In this document: in pieces, positions 25,249 to 36,285 of the stretch
How the letters are laid out: every line of letters begins with the position of its first letter
How positions within the stretch are numbered: the first letter of the stretch is position 1
DNA from: Fomes fomentarius
Taxonomy: Eukaryota > Basidiomycota > Agaricomycetes > Polyporales > Polyporaceae
Assembly (NCBI GenBank): GCA_022606135.1
Contig: JABYQN010000015.1
Location: 310,001-374,000, forward strand
Direction: 5' to 3'
Length of the DNA stretch: 64,000 nt
The notes under the pieces: model-generated
Databases searched by the model: none
What the model saw: only the letters and a program-made list of their open reading frames with translations
Told to the model about the DNA's origin: nothing
Made by a program: the position numbers and the translations under genes

Positions 25249-25770
25249 AAGTATATACCCGCTATCCGCGCCTTCATAGCTACCATTGCTTCGCCCCTCG
25301 CACGTCGGTTTATCGGATGGCTCCAGCACTGTATGTATGGTCTGTTCTCTGTCTTGTGTTTCTTCATGTACGAATACGCATCATATGGGTGGATGGGGGT
25401 TCTTCACCCCCAGCAAAACCTTGTATAGTTATGGGGAAACGGCAGCATGCTTGCCTTCTATTACTTGAACCTTCTTCGTTTTTCTTGATGTTAAAGGCTA
25501 AGTGCACCCACCACTCATTGCCCTGGTCTCGACCCCCACGGCTGCAAATGGTGTAGTCACAGTGTGGCGCCCTGGCACTTGTGAGACAGCACTTGCTGGT
25601 GAACGTGCGCTCAGTGTTCATCACCGGAGAAAGCACATGGTACATGACAATATTACCGTGCGCCATAGTAAGACTGATCCACGTTCGGTACCAGTACTAT
25701 TCTAAGTACTCGATGCTCAGCGCTTAACCACAGAACTTAGCCTCCAGGCACGGGCTAGACCAAGTCTGAT
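25249..25770. other. P450 3' flank, no gene
   Basis: Nothing coding or repeated is recognised between the P450 stop and the BTB fragment. Confidence 0.4.
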
Positions 25771-26310
25771 ACCTGTTTCGCGCGCGCGAGGACGGGATAT
25801 GTGAGTACCTGAGCCCCCAAGACCTGGGGCTCTGTTTCAACGCGAGAGACAAGCTCATCGAGGCACGGGTCCATATCGCGAAAAAGAGATTATGAGGATA
25901 TCAAGTTTGAACTTGAAGATTGCGCCGAGGATGCTGCAGAGTCATGCGAAGGAGATACAAGTACCGTTTTTTCTTCCAGCCTTAGAGGCCAGGACGAGTC
26001 CCTGGACTATGCACGCCAACGCCGTTGGCGTCGGGTGTTCAAGTTGTGCCCAGTGCCGACAAACAACAGAGCAACAGTTGCAAGGCGCGCTACCTCCGAA
26101 TGCTGGCTACCACTGCTAGTGATGAGTGTCTCTGGAAGAAGGAGGAAAGAGAAACAGGTACCGGCAGCGGAGGCTGCTTGAACCAGGTACGTACTACATG
26201 GAGTCATACTTGCTCCGAGTCGTTTGGCTTTGTTATCCTTTGCTGAGTGTTCATCCTTCTAAGCTGCCACTGAGTGCGGGAGAAAGTGCGCCGCTCTACT
26301 GCACCCTCTC
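25771..26310 (+). pseudogene. 3' fragment of a BTB/POZ gene
   Basis: A truncated copy of the C-terminal part of the BTB family. It contains EYLSPQDLGLCFNARDKLIEARV, almost the same at the DNA level as the left-arm pseudogene (19.3 kb, opposite strand). A stop follows at KKRL, then a shifted frame with VPGLCTPTPLASG and a partial end. Homology continues past the coding end to about 26310 (downstream flank). No BTB domain precedes it. It lies in the spacer between the duplication arms and is most like the left-arm copy. Confidence 0.7.
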
Positions 26311-26527
26311 GCGTTCCATGAGTCACACTGTCACTGAACTGAGGCAGTGACTGAGTTCAAGTTTGTTGTGCCATATTTCGACGCGTGTCTCCTAGTAGGT
26401 TTTCTTACCCCGCCATGGCAGTAATTCGTGATACACCAAATTTTGTGGACCATTGATACTCATAATGGCTGAACGTTGAGAAATCATCCCCACATGGCAC
26501 CGAATATTGGGAGATAACTTAGAGGAT

Positions 26528-26736
26528 TGTAACGGCACCGTGACCGTGACCTTCCTGTTTTGGACTCACCTAGTTACGCTCTACGCTACGTCTCGTTTCT
26601 CTAGATGAACCAACGCCAGTACACGGCGTTGGCACCCGAGCCCCATCCCACCTCGTCCTCCGTACCCCTGTACTACAACCCTTGAATCAAGTCTTCGTCC
26701 TCAGATCTTGCCGGGCTCGGGCTACAGCCCGTTACA
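26528..26736. repeat. left LTR of the LARD-like element
   Basis: A 209-base LTR with TG...CA ends and short terminal inverted bases TGTAACGG/CCGTTACA. It matches 30575-30783 except for about four differences. Confidence 0.85.
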
Positions 26737-26924
26737 GTTTGATTCGTCTCCGAACTCGCGAGACGTCAAGCTGTTCGGCCCTCACACCCTCCTTTGGCCG
26801 TCGTTCCTCGTGGTCACCATCGACTCCCGATCCCTTCGCTTCGCCTTCGCCTTTCACTCTGGCTGCACCCGCCTGTCAACGTTCCACAGGCCAGCACATT
26901 TTCATGGCTTCGACACCGCCCGCC

Positions 26925-27488
26925 TGTTGAACTTCCGGAATACCGGCTGTGCTCGGACCGGAGTTGTGTACACTTGTTTATGGTCATATGATTAGATAGG
27001 CTGTGTTCCTACTTACCATTTATGGTTTTCTTTGTTCTCCTACTGTACTTTCTCATGACCATATGGTTACTGTGCATTCCTGTGCGTACCAGTGCGTTCT
27101 ACACTGCACCGGACTCTTCTAGACCTTATGTCTGACTCATGCTATGACTGTATCTGACTCATACGCCGATACGGACTCTGACTCATTGTCTTATGGCTAC
27201 ATGTGACTGCTTTATTCGCTGACTCATGGACTCATCCCTCATGTATATAAGCAGTCCCTTCTTCACCTCTGCTCTTCAGTCGTTCGCTCACTGACTGAAG
27301 AGTAAGTCCTTTACATACATATGCTCTACTACTTCTTACTGACTTAGTACTTGTAGTCCCTCTCTGTTGTGACTTACAGGTACTTCACTATGCAATATAG
27401 TCGTTCGCTCACTGACTGAAGATCCCTCTCTGTTGTGACTTACAGTGACTTACAGTTGCTCCTCGCCTTACAGGTTCAGAGTTCATCA
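26925..27488. repeat. solo LTR of the inner copia family, TSD CCGCC
   Basis: A 564-base copy of the LTR that flanks the copia element at 53322-59733, beginning TGTTGAACTTCCGG and ending GTTCATCA. CCGCC flanks both sides (26920-26924 and 27489-27493), so it inserted as a complete element and was reduced to one LTR by recombination. It lies inside the LARD-like element. It differs from the other LTR copies by scattered substitutions and by a small duplication of TGACTTACAG near its end. Confidence 0.9.
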
Positions 27489-28932
27489 CCGCCTAGCCCC
27501 TCCGCAGAGCAACTCCCTTCCCCCGTCGCTCATATGATTCATCGCTGGCCGTCACCCACCACTCCATTACTACGGACGGTCGGAGCTCGCTTCTAGTCAA
27601 AGGCTCGCTGGTTACGTGCGAACGGTTTGTCGCCGTTGTTTTTTTTTTTTCTCCTTCCTCCTCGTCCACCCTCCCGATCATCTTCTCGAACCCCCGTCAC
27701 GGCCCAATTATCCTCCTGTCCTGCCGTCGTCTTCCCCACTCTCGCCCTTGCAACTGCTGTTGTAAGTCAAGCCCGCCCTCCATCCCCTCTCCTCCGGCCC
27801 ATTTCTTTCGGATCGCCTCGCCTTTCCTCTCCTCAGGCTCCGTCGAGGAAAGCCTCGGCGGAAAAAAGGGGATAGGTGTAGTGAAGACAGAACCTCCGGA
27901 TGGATGTGAGGACAAAGCAGGCGCAACGGACGAGCATCCGTGGAGACCTCCCAGACGACTTGTGGAGGCAGGCCGAAGGGTGCATAGGACGCCGGAGCAC
28001 AGTCGGCGCATCCACGCAGGTTCGCAGCAGAGGTGGAGAACATTGCGAGGATGCAGGTCTCCACCCGGGCCTCTCTTCCTGGCCGTCGTAGCGTGCAGCA
28101 CGACGCGCTCTCCCTTTCCTCTCGCTGGACGCCGCCTCGGGACGAGCGGTGTCCTCTGATTTTTCAATGTTTTTCAAAACTTTTCAATACCTTTTGTTAT
28201 CATCGCCTTCACGCCCCGCTCCACGTTCCTTTCACGTCATCTCGACCAACTTTTGACCCCTCTCGTAACTCTTGACCTTTGTTACCACGGCGTACCCCAA
28301 TTTCGACCCCGTCCGCTCTCTCATCCACATCATAAACACACTCCTTTTGACCGCATCCCGACTTGTGCTCGGTTCCATTCCCTCAACCTGTCGCTATCCA
28401 GCCGCCGTTGGTCTCCCCTGTTGACTTATCTCACCGATGTTCTTGACCCACGACCATCCCGCACTCCCCACTTGCATCATCATCAACCTTCTTCCTCACC
28501 GCACCCTGAATCATGATCAGCACCCTCACCTCTTGTCGTCGCTCAGCCATCGCATCCACATCACATCCCTCGTCCTTGCTCCCCGACTCTTGTTCTTTCC
28601 CAGTGCATCCTTCTGTCCGGTCGCACGCACCTTGGCAGTGGTCAAACCGCATCGACACCCAGGTAGAATCGGCAGTGGCCATATCTTCCTCCCGTCCCGT
28701 CCTCCTTTGCAATCGCTTGGACTCATGGACCTAGGCTACGGTCTTAACCGTCGAGTGCCTCGTATTCTCGGCTTACAGGGGTCGTGTCCAGGCCTAGGCT
28801 ACGGTCTTAACTGGCTCAATGCTCTTCTCGTTCTCGCCCTCGTCTTTGGTCTTCCCATGGTCCCGTCCCTCTGGGTTGACAACTTCGGTCCTGAGGGAGT
28901 CGCTCTCCCCTGGACACCGACATAGCCATAAG
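27489..28932. other. interior of the LARD-like element
   Basis: CT-rich DNA with several overlapping open frames on both strands, none with a recognisable domain. The longest plus-strand one (about 28437-28925) reads as low-complexity H/P/L-rich protein and includes a direct repeat of CTAGGCTACGGTCTTAAC (28733 and 28793). I do not consider any of these real genes on sequence evidence alone. Confidence 0.4.
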
Positions 28933-30273
28933 CATCAGGAAAAAGCATTTTCTATGTGGCTATGCCGGCGGCTACATAGGCAATAGAGCACTCCGCCAGC
29001 ACTCTGTAGGACTCCGTAGATCGCTGTAGACACTGTAGATGTCTTGCATTGAATTGTGTGGTCAAAAGTTACCAAATCACTAAGACTCCTATCATACATC
29101 CCCCTGCACTGTCCTCTATACATACAAAGGCATGCAGATGCAATTTAGATGCAATTGAGGATCGAATAAGGCGTGAGAACTTTACTCGAGGAACTATCAA
29201 GTTGTGGCTGGCGGTAAGCGCCAGAGCGTGCGAGTGCCAGCGCACAAGTTCGAAACATCGAAGTCTTCGTGCTTGTCTGCCCCATCTCTCATGTCTGTCC
29301 TCCGCATGAGAGCTTTTCACCCTGATCTGTCCATTTGTTGCTCTGCACATGCTAGCATCTCCTCTGCCCTGTCATCTGTGTCCTTGGCCTCTGCCTCGGT
29401 GGTCTCTACTGGAAATGTTGCCTGGGCCTTGTCTCCCCTCCTCTATGAGACCTGAGTTATCTTGTATATCACGCTCTACTCAAGGTATGGTCTTTGTATT
29501 CGTCCTTGCAGTGGGATCAAGCTAGTGGCCAGGTCTTCAGCCGTAGTTGTTGTGGCATAATTGGGCAAGGGTTGGTATCTGTGTCTGCTCGAGAGCTTCG
29601 ACCAGACATAGAAACCACTCCCCGCCCAATGTTGTGCATGACAAATACTTCTGCAGCACTTGTAGCTTGAGCATAGGTTCTGTCACAAAGATTCCTATGC
29701 CACACCGCTTCCTTGGTTTGTCAATGTAAGTTCACTGGTTCTCGTTGGTCATCGTGTTGTCCTGATTGTTGTACGTCTATCATCTCATCCTCATTCCTGT
29801 TGAGTGTTCGTCATCTCATTTCATATCTGCTGTACATTTGTTGTCCCGTCCTGGTTCTTTGTTGTATGTTTGAGTCCACCTGTCTCATCCTCGTTATATG
29901 TTATATGTCATCCTCGTCCCATATAATGTGAGTGTGCCCTCTTCATCGTTGTTTCACTATCAGTATTGTAGCTCTGGTAACCTTGTATTCTGATACCGTC
30001 GTCAATTCATCACGTTGCCAAACATCTATGTAGTGTTTGCAGCCAAGATTGTGAACTGAATGTGAATATTGTCTGCTTTTCTGCATAACTATAACCTCTA
30101 TGAGGTTCTACAGGGGCTCTATGTCGCCCTACAGAGTGTTGGAGGGCGCTACATTTCACTACAGAGTATTGGAGGGCACTACAAGTCACTACCGAGAAGG
30201 GACTTGTCTACAGCCCTACCACTGCTACATAGGCCATGTAGTCCTCTGTAGCCAAGTGGTTTTTTCCTGATGA
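28933..30273. mobile_element. DNA transposon-like element with CATCAGGAAAAA ends (copy 1)
   Basis: About 1.34 kb bounded by CATCAGGAAAAA on the left and its inverted form TTTTTTCCTGATG on the right. The subterminal regions also pair (CTACATAGGC-type motifs on both sides). Inside the right end are tandem imperfect repeats of a ~33-base unit (ACAGAGTRTTGGAGGGCRCTACA, about 30130-30190). There is no intact transposase. A sister element with the same ends is at 61396-62402. It sits inside the LARD-like element, so it inserted after it. Confidence 0.65.
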
Positions 30274-30574
30274 GTTTGGTATGTACGGACCCCTCTCGTC
30301 TTGTCTATGGCTCTCGCAGCACCCCGTCTCGTATCCCGTCCTCTCCCGTCTCATGTCTAGTCCCCCACATCATCTTGTCTGCCCCCGCTTCTTGCTCGCC
30401 CCCGTTCTGGTATCACGTCCATGCACTACGTCGTTTACCACTTATTGTTATTCAGTTATTTCATGTTTTTTGATCCTCTCGCATTCTTTACTTAGTCCCC
30501 CTTGCTTGCATACTTACTAGTAGCTCCGTCTCTCGTCACCCACTCCTCGAGCCGCAGCTTAAAGGAGGAGGTAG

Positions 30575-30783
30575 TGTAACGGCACCGTGACCGTGACCTT
30601 CCTGTTTTGGACTCACCTAGTTACGCTCTACGCTACGTCTCGTTTCCCGAGACGAACCAACGCCAGTACACGGCGTTGGCACCCGAGCCCCATCCCACCT
30701 CGTCCTCCGTACCCCTGTACTACAACCCTTGAATCAAGTCTTCGTCCTCAGATCTCGCCGGGCTCGGGCTACAGCCCGTTACA
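30575..30783. repeat. right LTR of the LARD-like element
   Basis: Direct repeat of 26528-26736, preceded by a polypurine tract (AAAGGAGGAGG, about 30561-30571) and followed by the AGGAT duplication. Confidence 0.85.
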
Positions 30784-30856
30784 AGGATCGGCTATATGAT
30801 CTCAGATCTGAGAACCTGATCTTGACTTTCCATCGCACGGCCGTCTTAACTCACAA

Positions 30857-32059
30857 ATGTTGGCACGGATAACTAGGAAGAGCGCGCGGACAAAGGCGGA
30901 GGATGCAGAGGCGGCAGCGGGAGAGAACGCGTCTGGGTCGAGCATTGCTGGTGCCGTCAACGACGGGGCGGGAGGCTTTATCCAAGACGCGGAGTTCTGG
31001 TTTGACGACGGGACGATTATTCTTCTTGCTCAAGGTGTCGCGTTCAAGGTATACAGGGGCCCGCTGGTCGAACACTCCGCCGTCTTCAAGGACATGCTGT
31101 CCTTCCCACAACCACCCATCAGCCGCGCAGACGCAGAGAGCTCGAGCGCCGGACCGTCGAACGGCGCGCAAGCCCAGGAGTGTCCGCAGGTGACCCTGTA
31201 CGACTCTCCGTACGACATGAGACACGTTCTGCGCGTCCTGATGCCCAGGAAGCGCATCCGGTGAGTGTTTCGCGCTCTCTGGTTAGGCCCATCACACAGT
31301 AGGCAGCACGCTCATCATGAGCAGTCTCGTGCGGCCTATCTCGTTCAGCGCTAATGCCACCCTGGCTTGCGCCCGCCTCGCGCACAAGTACCAGATCGAT
31401 CAACTGCTGGAGGAGTCGCTTAAGTTGCTGAGGAAGTGCTACACGGACGATATTGATGTGTGCCGGAGAAGGCACGAGATCACTGTGGTTTCCATGACGC
31501 ACTGTGCCATCCCCGTGGTCAACATCGCCCGCCTCACGGGCGCGGACTACTTGCTCCCTATGGCCCTGGCGCACTGCTGCAGGCTCGGAGCGGCGATCGT
31601 CAATGGATACATACACGAAGACGGGACGCGCGAGTACCTTGCACCGGCCGACCTTGGGCTGTGTTTCCAGGCAAAGGAGAAGCTCATCGAGGCGCGAGTC
31701 AAGGCTGTCACGCATATCTTGGACCAGCCTCGCCTCGTGGTAAACTGCGCACTATCCGAGACGGACGACAAGTCTTCATCCCCGGACGCGGCGGCCACAT
31801 CCAATCCGGACACCGCCGCGAGAGAGAGGGGTTGTTCCGATCGTTGCTCAACGGGGCGGTCCCGGGTCTATACACCACTGATGTCTGGGAATCGGTGATG
31901 CCGCTCGTCAAGAAGCATGCGCCTCGCTTGTGTGCTTGCTGCAAGAACAATATTAAGACCGAAGAAGGAAGACAGCAGGGAGAGATCTTCGAACGCCTGC
32001 CTGCGTTGGTCGGAGTCGTAGTGGAGGGATGGGGTACACAGAAGGGGAAGACATCGTGA
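30857..32059 (+). CDS. BTB/POZ domain protein (right-arm copy)
   Basis: Best preserved BTB family member in the window. The ATG at 30857 (MLARITRKSARTKAE) leads through an A/E-rich N-terminus to the BTB core (AEFWFDDGTIILLAQGVAFK, VEHSAVFKDMLSFPQ, HVLRVLMPRK). After a short intron (about 31261-31316), exon 2 gives RLAHKYQIDQLLEESLKLL, VVNIARLTGADYLLPMALAH and EYLAPADLGLCFQAKEKLIE. Near 31770-31830 the frame must change, either through a short weak-donor intron or a one-base shift by the G run, to continue as LFRSLLNGAVPGLYTTDVWE, the cysteine-containing RLCACCKNNIKTEEG, and a stop at 32059. Such BTB proteins usually serve as interaction or ubiquitin-ligase adaptors, but no partner is evident. 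It is the mirror partner of 19002-20121. Confidence 0.72.
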
Positions 32060-32701
32060 CGACTACTTGACGTTCGGGTAAGCCCATTCATCGTCGCTGT
32101 GTGATCCTGCTCACCCACCAGTCAGAAGAGGTACACATATGTTCACGTTAATATCCGAGAATCTACGGTAATGCTTATTGAGTTACATCGAGGACGCATA
32201 ACGGGCTCTCCTAGTCGAGTCTGTGCTGGGTCTACCTTAGGATAGCTGGGACTGTACCATACACCGTCGATTTGATACTAAATATCCTGTTCTGGTGGAC
32301 AAGAGGCCTGAGGGCGAATATACTCAGTCTGTATGCTGACTGCCTCGCCCTCACAGGGTTATCAAACTACTCTTCAACTGTGGTAGTTTGAGTCAGATTT
32401 TTATATAAACGTAATGTCTACATGACCAGCACTTCCGGATCCATGCCCGAAAGGCGGGGTAGAGATTGGATCGGTACAAGACGGTGGAGCAGTGCGACGG
32501 TCCGCGCTGGTCCGCGTTGCCCCGGTCGGCGCCAAAGACCGCGTCGCTTTCCCTTCTCACCTCCATCTCAACCCCTTCACGCTGACCTTGCTCCTCCTCT
32601 ACATCTGCTCCGGTCAACACTGTCTATCACTTTACCAACTCCAGGGCATATTTGCAGGAAGCGAGTGCGGACGGCAGAAGCAGGGTGAGTCTGTTTGCTG
32701 T

Positions 32702-33110
32702 CGATGATGAGGCAGGAGGTTTGGTTCAAGTTCATGATGCATCGAACATCTGGTTTCGACGATGGCAAAACCATTGTTATGATGTGCGGCATTGCGTTCA
32801 AGGTAAGGTGTAAGTACACGGCTCCTCCTGTTGAGCATTCCAGTGTGGTCTTCAGAAACATGCTGTATGTTCCACGACCGCCCCCCGGGCACTCGGAAGG
32901 TGAGTCATCGTATTATACAACATCCCAACGCACATTCCACTGGCATGCTCCGCATCTCCTGCTGCCGACCTCAGTGCTCCCGCTCCGTGTGCAAATGCTG
33001 CAAGTTGGCGATCAAGGAGGACTCGGAAGTCAAGCAGCAGCGGCTCATTTTCGAGAGCTTGCCTTCTCTAGTCAGAGTGGAAGTCGAGGGCCAGGCGGCG
33101 CATCAGCCTT
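32702..33110 (+). pseudogene. internally deleted BTB/POZ gene fragment
   Basis: A short copy of the BTB family. The N-terminal core is still visible (SGFDDGKTIVMMCGIAFKV, EHSSVVFRNMLYVPRPPPG), and an abrupt jump leads to the C-terminal cysteine segment (CKCCKLAIKEDSEVKQQRLI, FESLPSLVRVEVEG). The BACK-like middle is missing and frames change between the pieces. It is placed directly after the right-arm BTB gene, so it looks like a tandem duplicate in decay. Confidence 0.65.
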
Positions 33111-36100
33111 ATAGTGTGAGTACCGCCCTCAAACCCTTGTTTCTGCTAATCGTTGATCAAGTACGGACGTCTAGAGAAAGGCGTGTTGTCTCCATAGCTC
33201 ACCTACACATTGAGTGTTTCATAGAGTTGGTATTATCGCACCTTGTGCGGTTAACTCATCGCTCGACGTGTGAACCTCGTGGGTCATTGAGTGCCGGGCT
33301 GACATATCCCGCATCCTGTACACTCAGAGCTGTCCAGCCCGCATCGTCCGATGTCTAGGCATGTTCGGCGGCTCGACTACAAACCTGGGTGAGCCTAGCG
33401 GGTGCAGGCAATTTCCGTTCTCAGAGGTTGCGGGTTGTAGCAACCGTGATCATGCAGGTCGACAGGTTAAAAGGCAAAACAGATGTTCAACGTCTGCGTT
33501 GTTTCAGATACTATGATGGTGCGTGGTCCATGACAGATGTTACCTGCAGCTGCCACTGAACTATATATATCCGTACTGCGCACTTTCGTATGGACGAACG
33601 CCGACCTCTGCCATCCACTGTGACGGCGTCCAGCATGGCTTGGTAACCGAACGCGATATTCGAGGATACTCGCCCCACGCGCTCGCCTCCGGCCTACATG
33701 CAGTGACCGGATGATGACTTCCGGGGTTGGTTTGAAGGGAGCCGTTGCGCACGACTTTGCACAAGCAGCATGACGAGAACGCGCAACAAGTAACCTCTCC
33801 AATGCGATGGCGGTCTCTGGGCCCCATCGTCGCCATGAACGTAGGAGGTGACAATGTCATGAGTGGACAAGAGACCTAGATATGCAATGTGGATAAAATC
33901 GTGGCAACGTCTCGTGAGTACTTGTACTCATGACATGTCTCTTCCGTAGTACTGCTTCTTGGATTGCATTTGCGAACTGGGTACATGCACAGACCTGTTC
34001 TCGATACGTTGTCAACTGCTGGTATACGCAAGTCAGTAGGATCGATCAAGCGCTCAACGCCGACAGTCGTACAGACGCCCAGGTCCCTGCCCCTCGGGCC
34101 CTCTTGACGAAGCGGCACTGTATTGCGGCGGTTTTTGGCGATGCGGAGCTTCTAAACAGTCCGGCCGGTACACGGAGGCGCTTGCACCGACTCTCAAACG
34201 ACAGGACCATGACATGTTGCACGCGCACACAGCGACAGTGCCGGCATCATGTCGTATGGTCAGTCGCAATCGGCGAAGCATATCTTACTGACAATGGCAG
34301 CTCTGAGATGAGCGGCGCCGAGTAGGAGGATGCGGCGGTCGTAGGCGGAGCTTGGCAATGAACATACATCGTTCTTCGTCTCCTGGTGTAGATGAAAGTT
34401 CAGTCGTGCACGTCCTTGCTATGATGCGAGGCTGACACTGATAACGAATTGCGCCACCATGCCCTCGCGGTGACTAGATCACCTCGTTCAGCGCTCAACA
34501 TCTAACTTGGACGCACCCCGGAACTCAGGCCTCAGGTTCTGTGTACAACCGAACCGGTGGTCAATGTCGTGCGGCAGCCGATATCTGGGGGTGAATTGTC
34601 AACTCGCGTGAACCGGTTGCTGAATCTTGCGGACGCGTTTTCCCAGTCCACCCAGCGTGTCGCTCGACGCTCGTCTTCTGGAAAGTCGTCAGGCCAGCAT
34701 CTTCGCACGATTGTCCTCCGGCTTCTCCTTCGCGAATCACCAGGACAAGGTTGCGAAGACCCTGCCACTCTCTGCTTCGAGACTGGCTGATCGCATCGCA
34801 GTCGCTCTACAGCCGTGCTGCAGTCCCCGAGCACCGGTGGTCACCAAGTGAGTCTAAGTATAGCTTTATGGGCATGAGCTCGACTCGTCTAGTCTTGAAC
34901 CTTGCGCTGCAGGTGGGTAAGCGGAGGCCGAGCACGCAGTTGCGCTGACGCCATGTGCCGTGTACGCACTCAGCCTGCTGCCCGAAACCCCCGTAGGTGC
35001 ATTTGTTGTCTGGACTTTGCTTCGAACTGCCCTGAGGGACGTACATCAGATGCAAATGGTTCGGCGCTGTCATGCACAGTGATGTTCTGCTTGAGCGGCG
35101 AGTAGCGTTACGTTGAAGCTGCCCATTGATTCCGCAATCTCGCTTAGATGTGAACCAAAAAGGCTTATTGCCGGTGCGAACTCGCATGATGACGCCATGT
35201 AGTTGTGGAGACCAGACATTCACATGGGGAGAGCTTCCATTCCCAAAGAGCATTCGAGTCAGGGTACACTGTGCGGGTTTGCTGACAGGGTCCAGTCACG
35301 ATAACTAGGCAGTCTTGACGCGGTACGTGGATCGCTGAAGGCTCTTGTCTGCCTCTCTTTCAATTTCTCGACACTGTAGTGAATGATAGATAGAAAATCA
35401 AGATGGCGTCCTGTCGGACCAGATCACGATTTGCTCGCGCGGAGATGTCACTGGGCATGCGCATGCGCACTCGCCGGAGCGCCGACTTCAGATCATAAGC
35501 TTCTGGCGTCAGGGGATTCATTGCATCCGCGCTCCCTCTGCACTCGCCCGTGAGTTGCTTCTCTGAGTATGTCTTGTATAGACAGTGACGGACTCGTCTG
35601 TCTATCTAGGGAACTTCCAGTGCAAACACTGATTGTGGTTCATACCTCGGGCAGGAAATTCTACAAACTTTACTCTCACATGTTAGCCGCGACGTCGAAA
35701 CGTCTGCCAGTGCTGAGGCTTCCGCTATTTTGATCCTGACAACTATCGGCGCTTTGTGAAAGCAACTGAAATGTACGTAACGATATACTGTCCATAAGGA
35801 GTGAGGCCTATTGATCAGGAATCATGAGCTCTGGTCTTGCACCGCACTACCAAGATTCAAAATATCTTGGTCTACGGGTATGCTGCGATGAATCATCTGT
35901 AGCTCGCTGTGAGATCAACTGCAGAAACTGTGGGAAGATGTTGCTATCACAGACTCGGCGGACTCACATGTCAATTTTCAAAAAGGGCAGTGGCAAACCT
36001 ACACTCAACGTCTCTCCCACTGTGCACAGCCGTGAGGATTTTGATGGCATGACCGAATACGAAGGATCACGGACTCACGTAGGGGGCACTTCCATCAGGA

Positions 36101-36285
36101 GCGGCGCCGCAAATGTATCCGTGAAACACCAAGTGTTCGCGCTGAGCATTGCTTCTGACTTCCGGACGACCGGTGAGCGTCTACATGTGCTTCTTCGCAT
36201 AGTGACCTTAATAGCACCGTGGTGCGGTTCCAAGCCCCATGTCAGGACCCTCTTTACGCCCCTGCTGAGTTTCCTGTCCACCACC
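33111..36285. other. non-coding DNA of the right arm
   Basis: No gene supported. Blocks at 34378-34465, 34590-34800, 34895-34985, 35057-35130 and 35940-36200 match the left arm inverted. The regions 33.1-34.35 and 35.15-35.9 kb have no match that I noticed. Confidence 0.5.

Larger units (their letters stand above)
26528..30783. mobile_element. LTR retroelement without pol (LARD-like), TSD AGGAT
   Basis: Two 209-base direct repeats, each starting TGTAACGG and ending CCGTTACA, flank about 3.8 kb. The bases AGGAT occur immediately outside both ends (26523-26527 and 30784-30788), a perfect 5-base target-site duplication. A polypurine tract AAAGGAGGAGG precedes the right LTR. The interior, after removing a solo LTR and a TIR element that inserted later, is CT-rich. 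It has no protease, reverse transcriptase, RNase H or integrase motif that I can find. It therefore fits a large non-autonomous LTR element. The two LTRs differ at about four positions, mostly C/T. Confidence 0.85.

Noticed and set aside
28437..28925. 162-codon plus-strand open frame inside the LARD-like element
   Set aside because: Low-complexity, no domain, lies in CT-rich transposon DNA; could be gag-like, but nothing supports it.
28933..30273. Helitron or hAT assignment for the CATCAGGAAAAA element
   Set aside because: It lacks the TC start and CTRR end of Helitrons, and no 8-base target duplication is found next to CAGG...CCTG as expected for hAT.
31119..31715. 198-codon minus-strand open frame over the BTB gene
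   Set aside because: Antisense shadow of BTB exon 2, with arginine-rich composition typical of such shadows.
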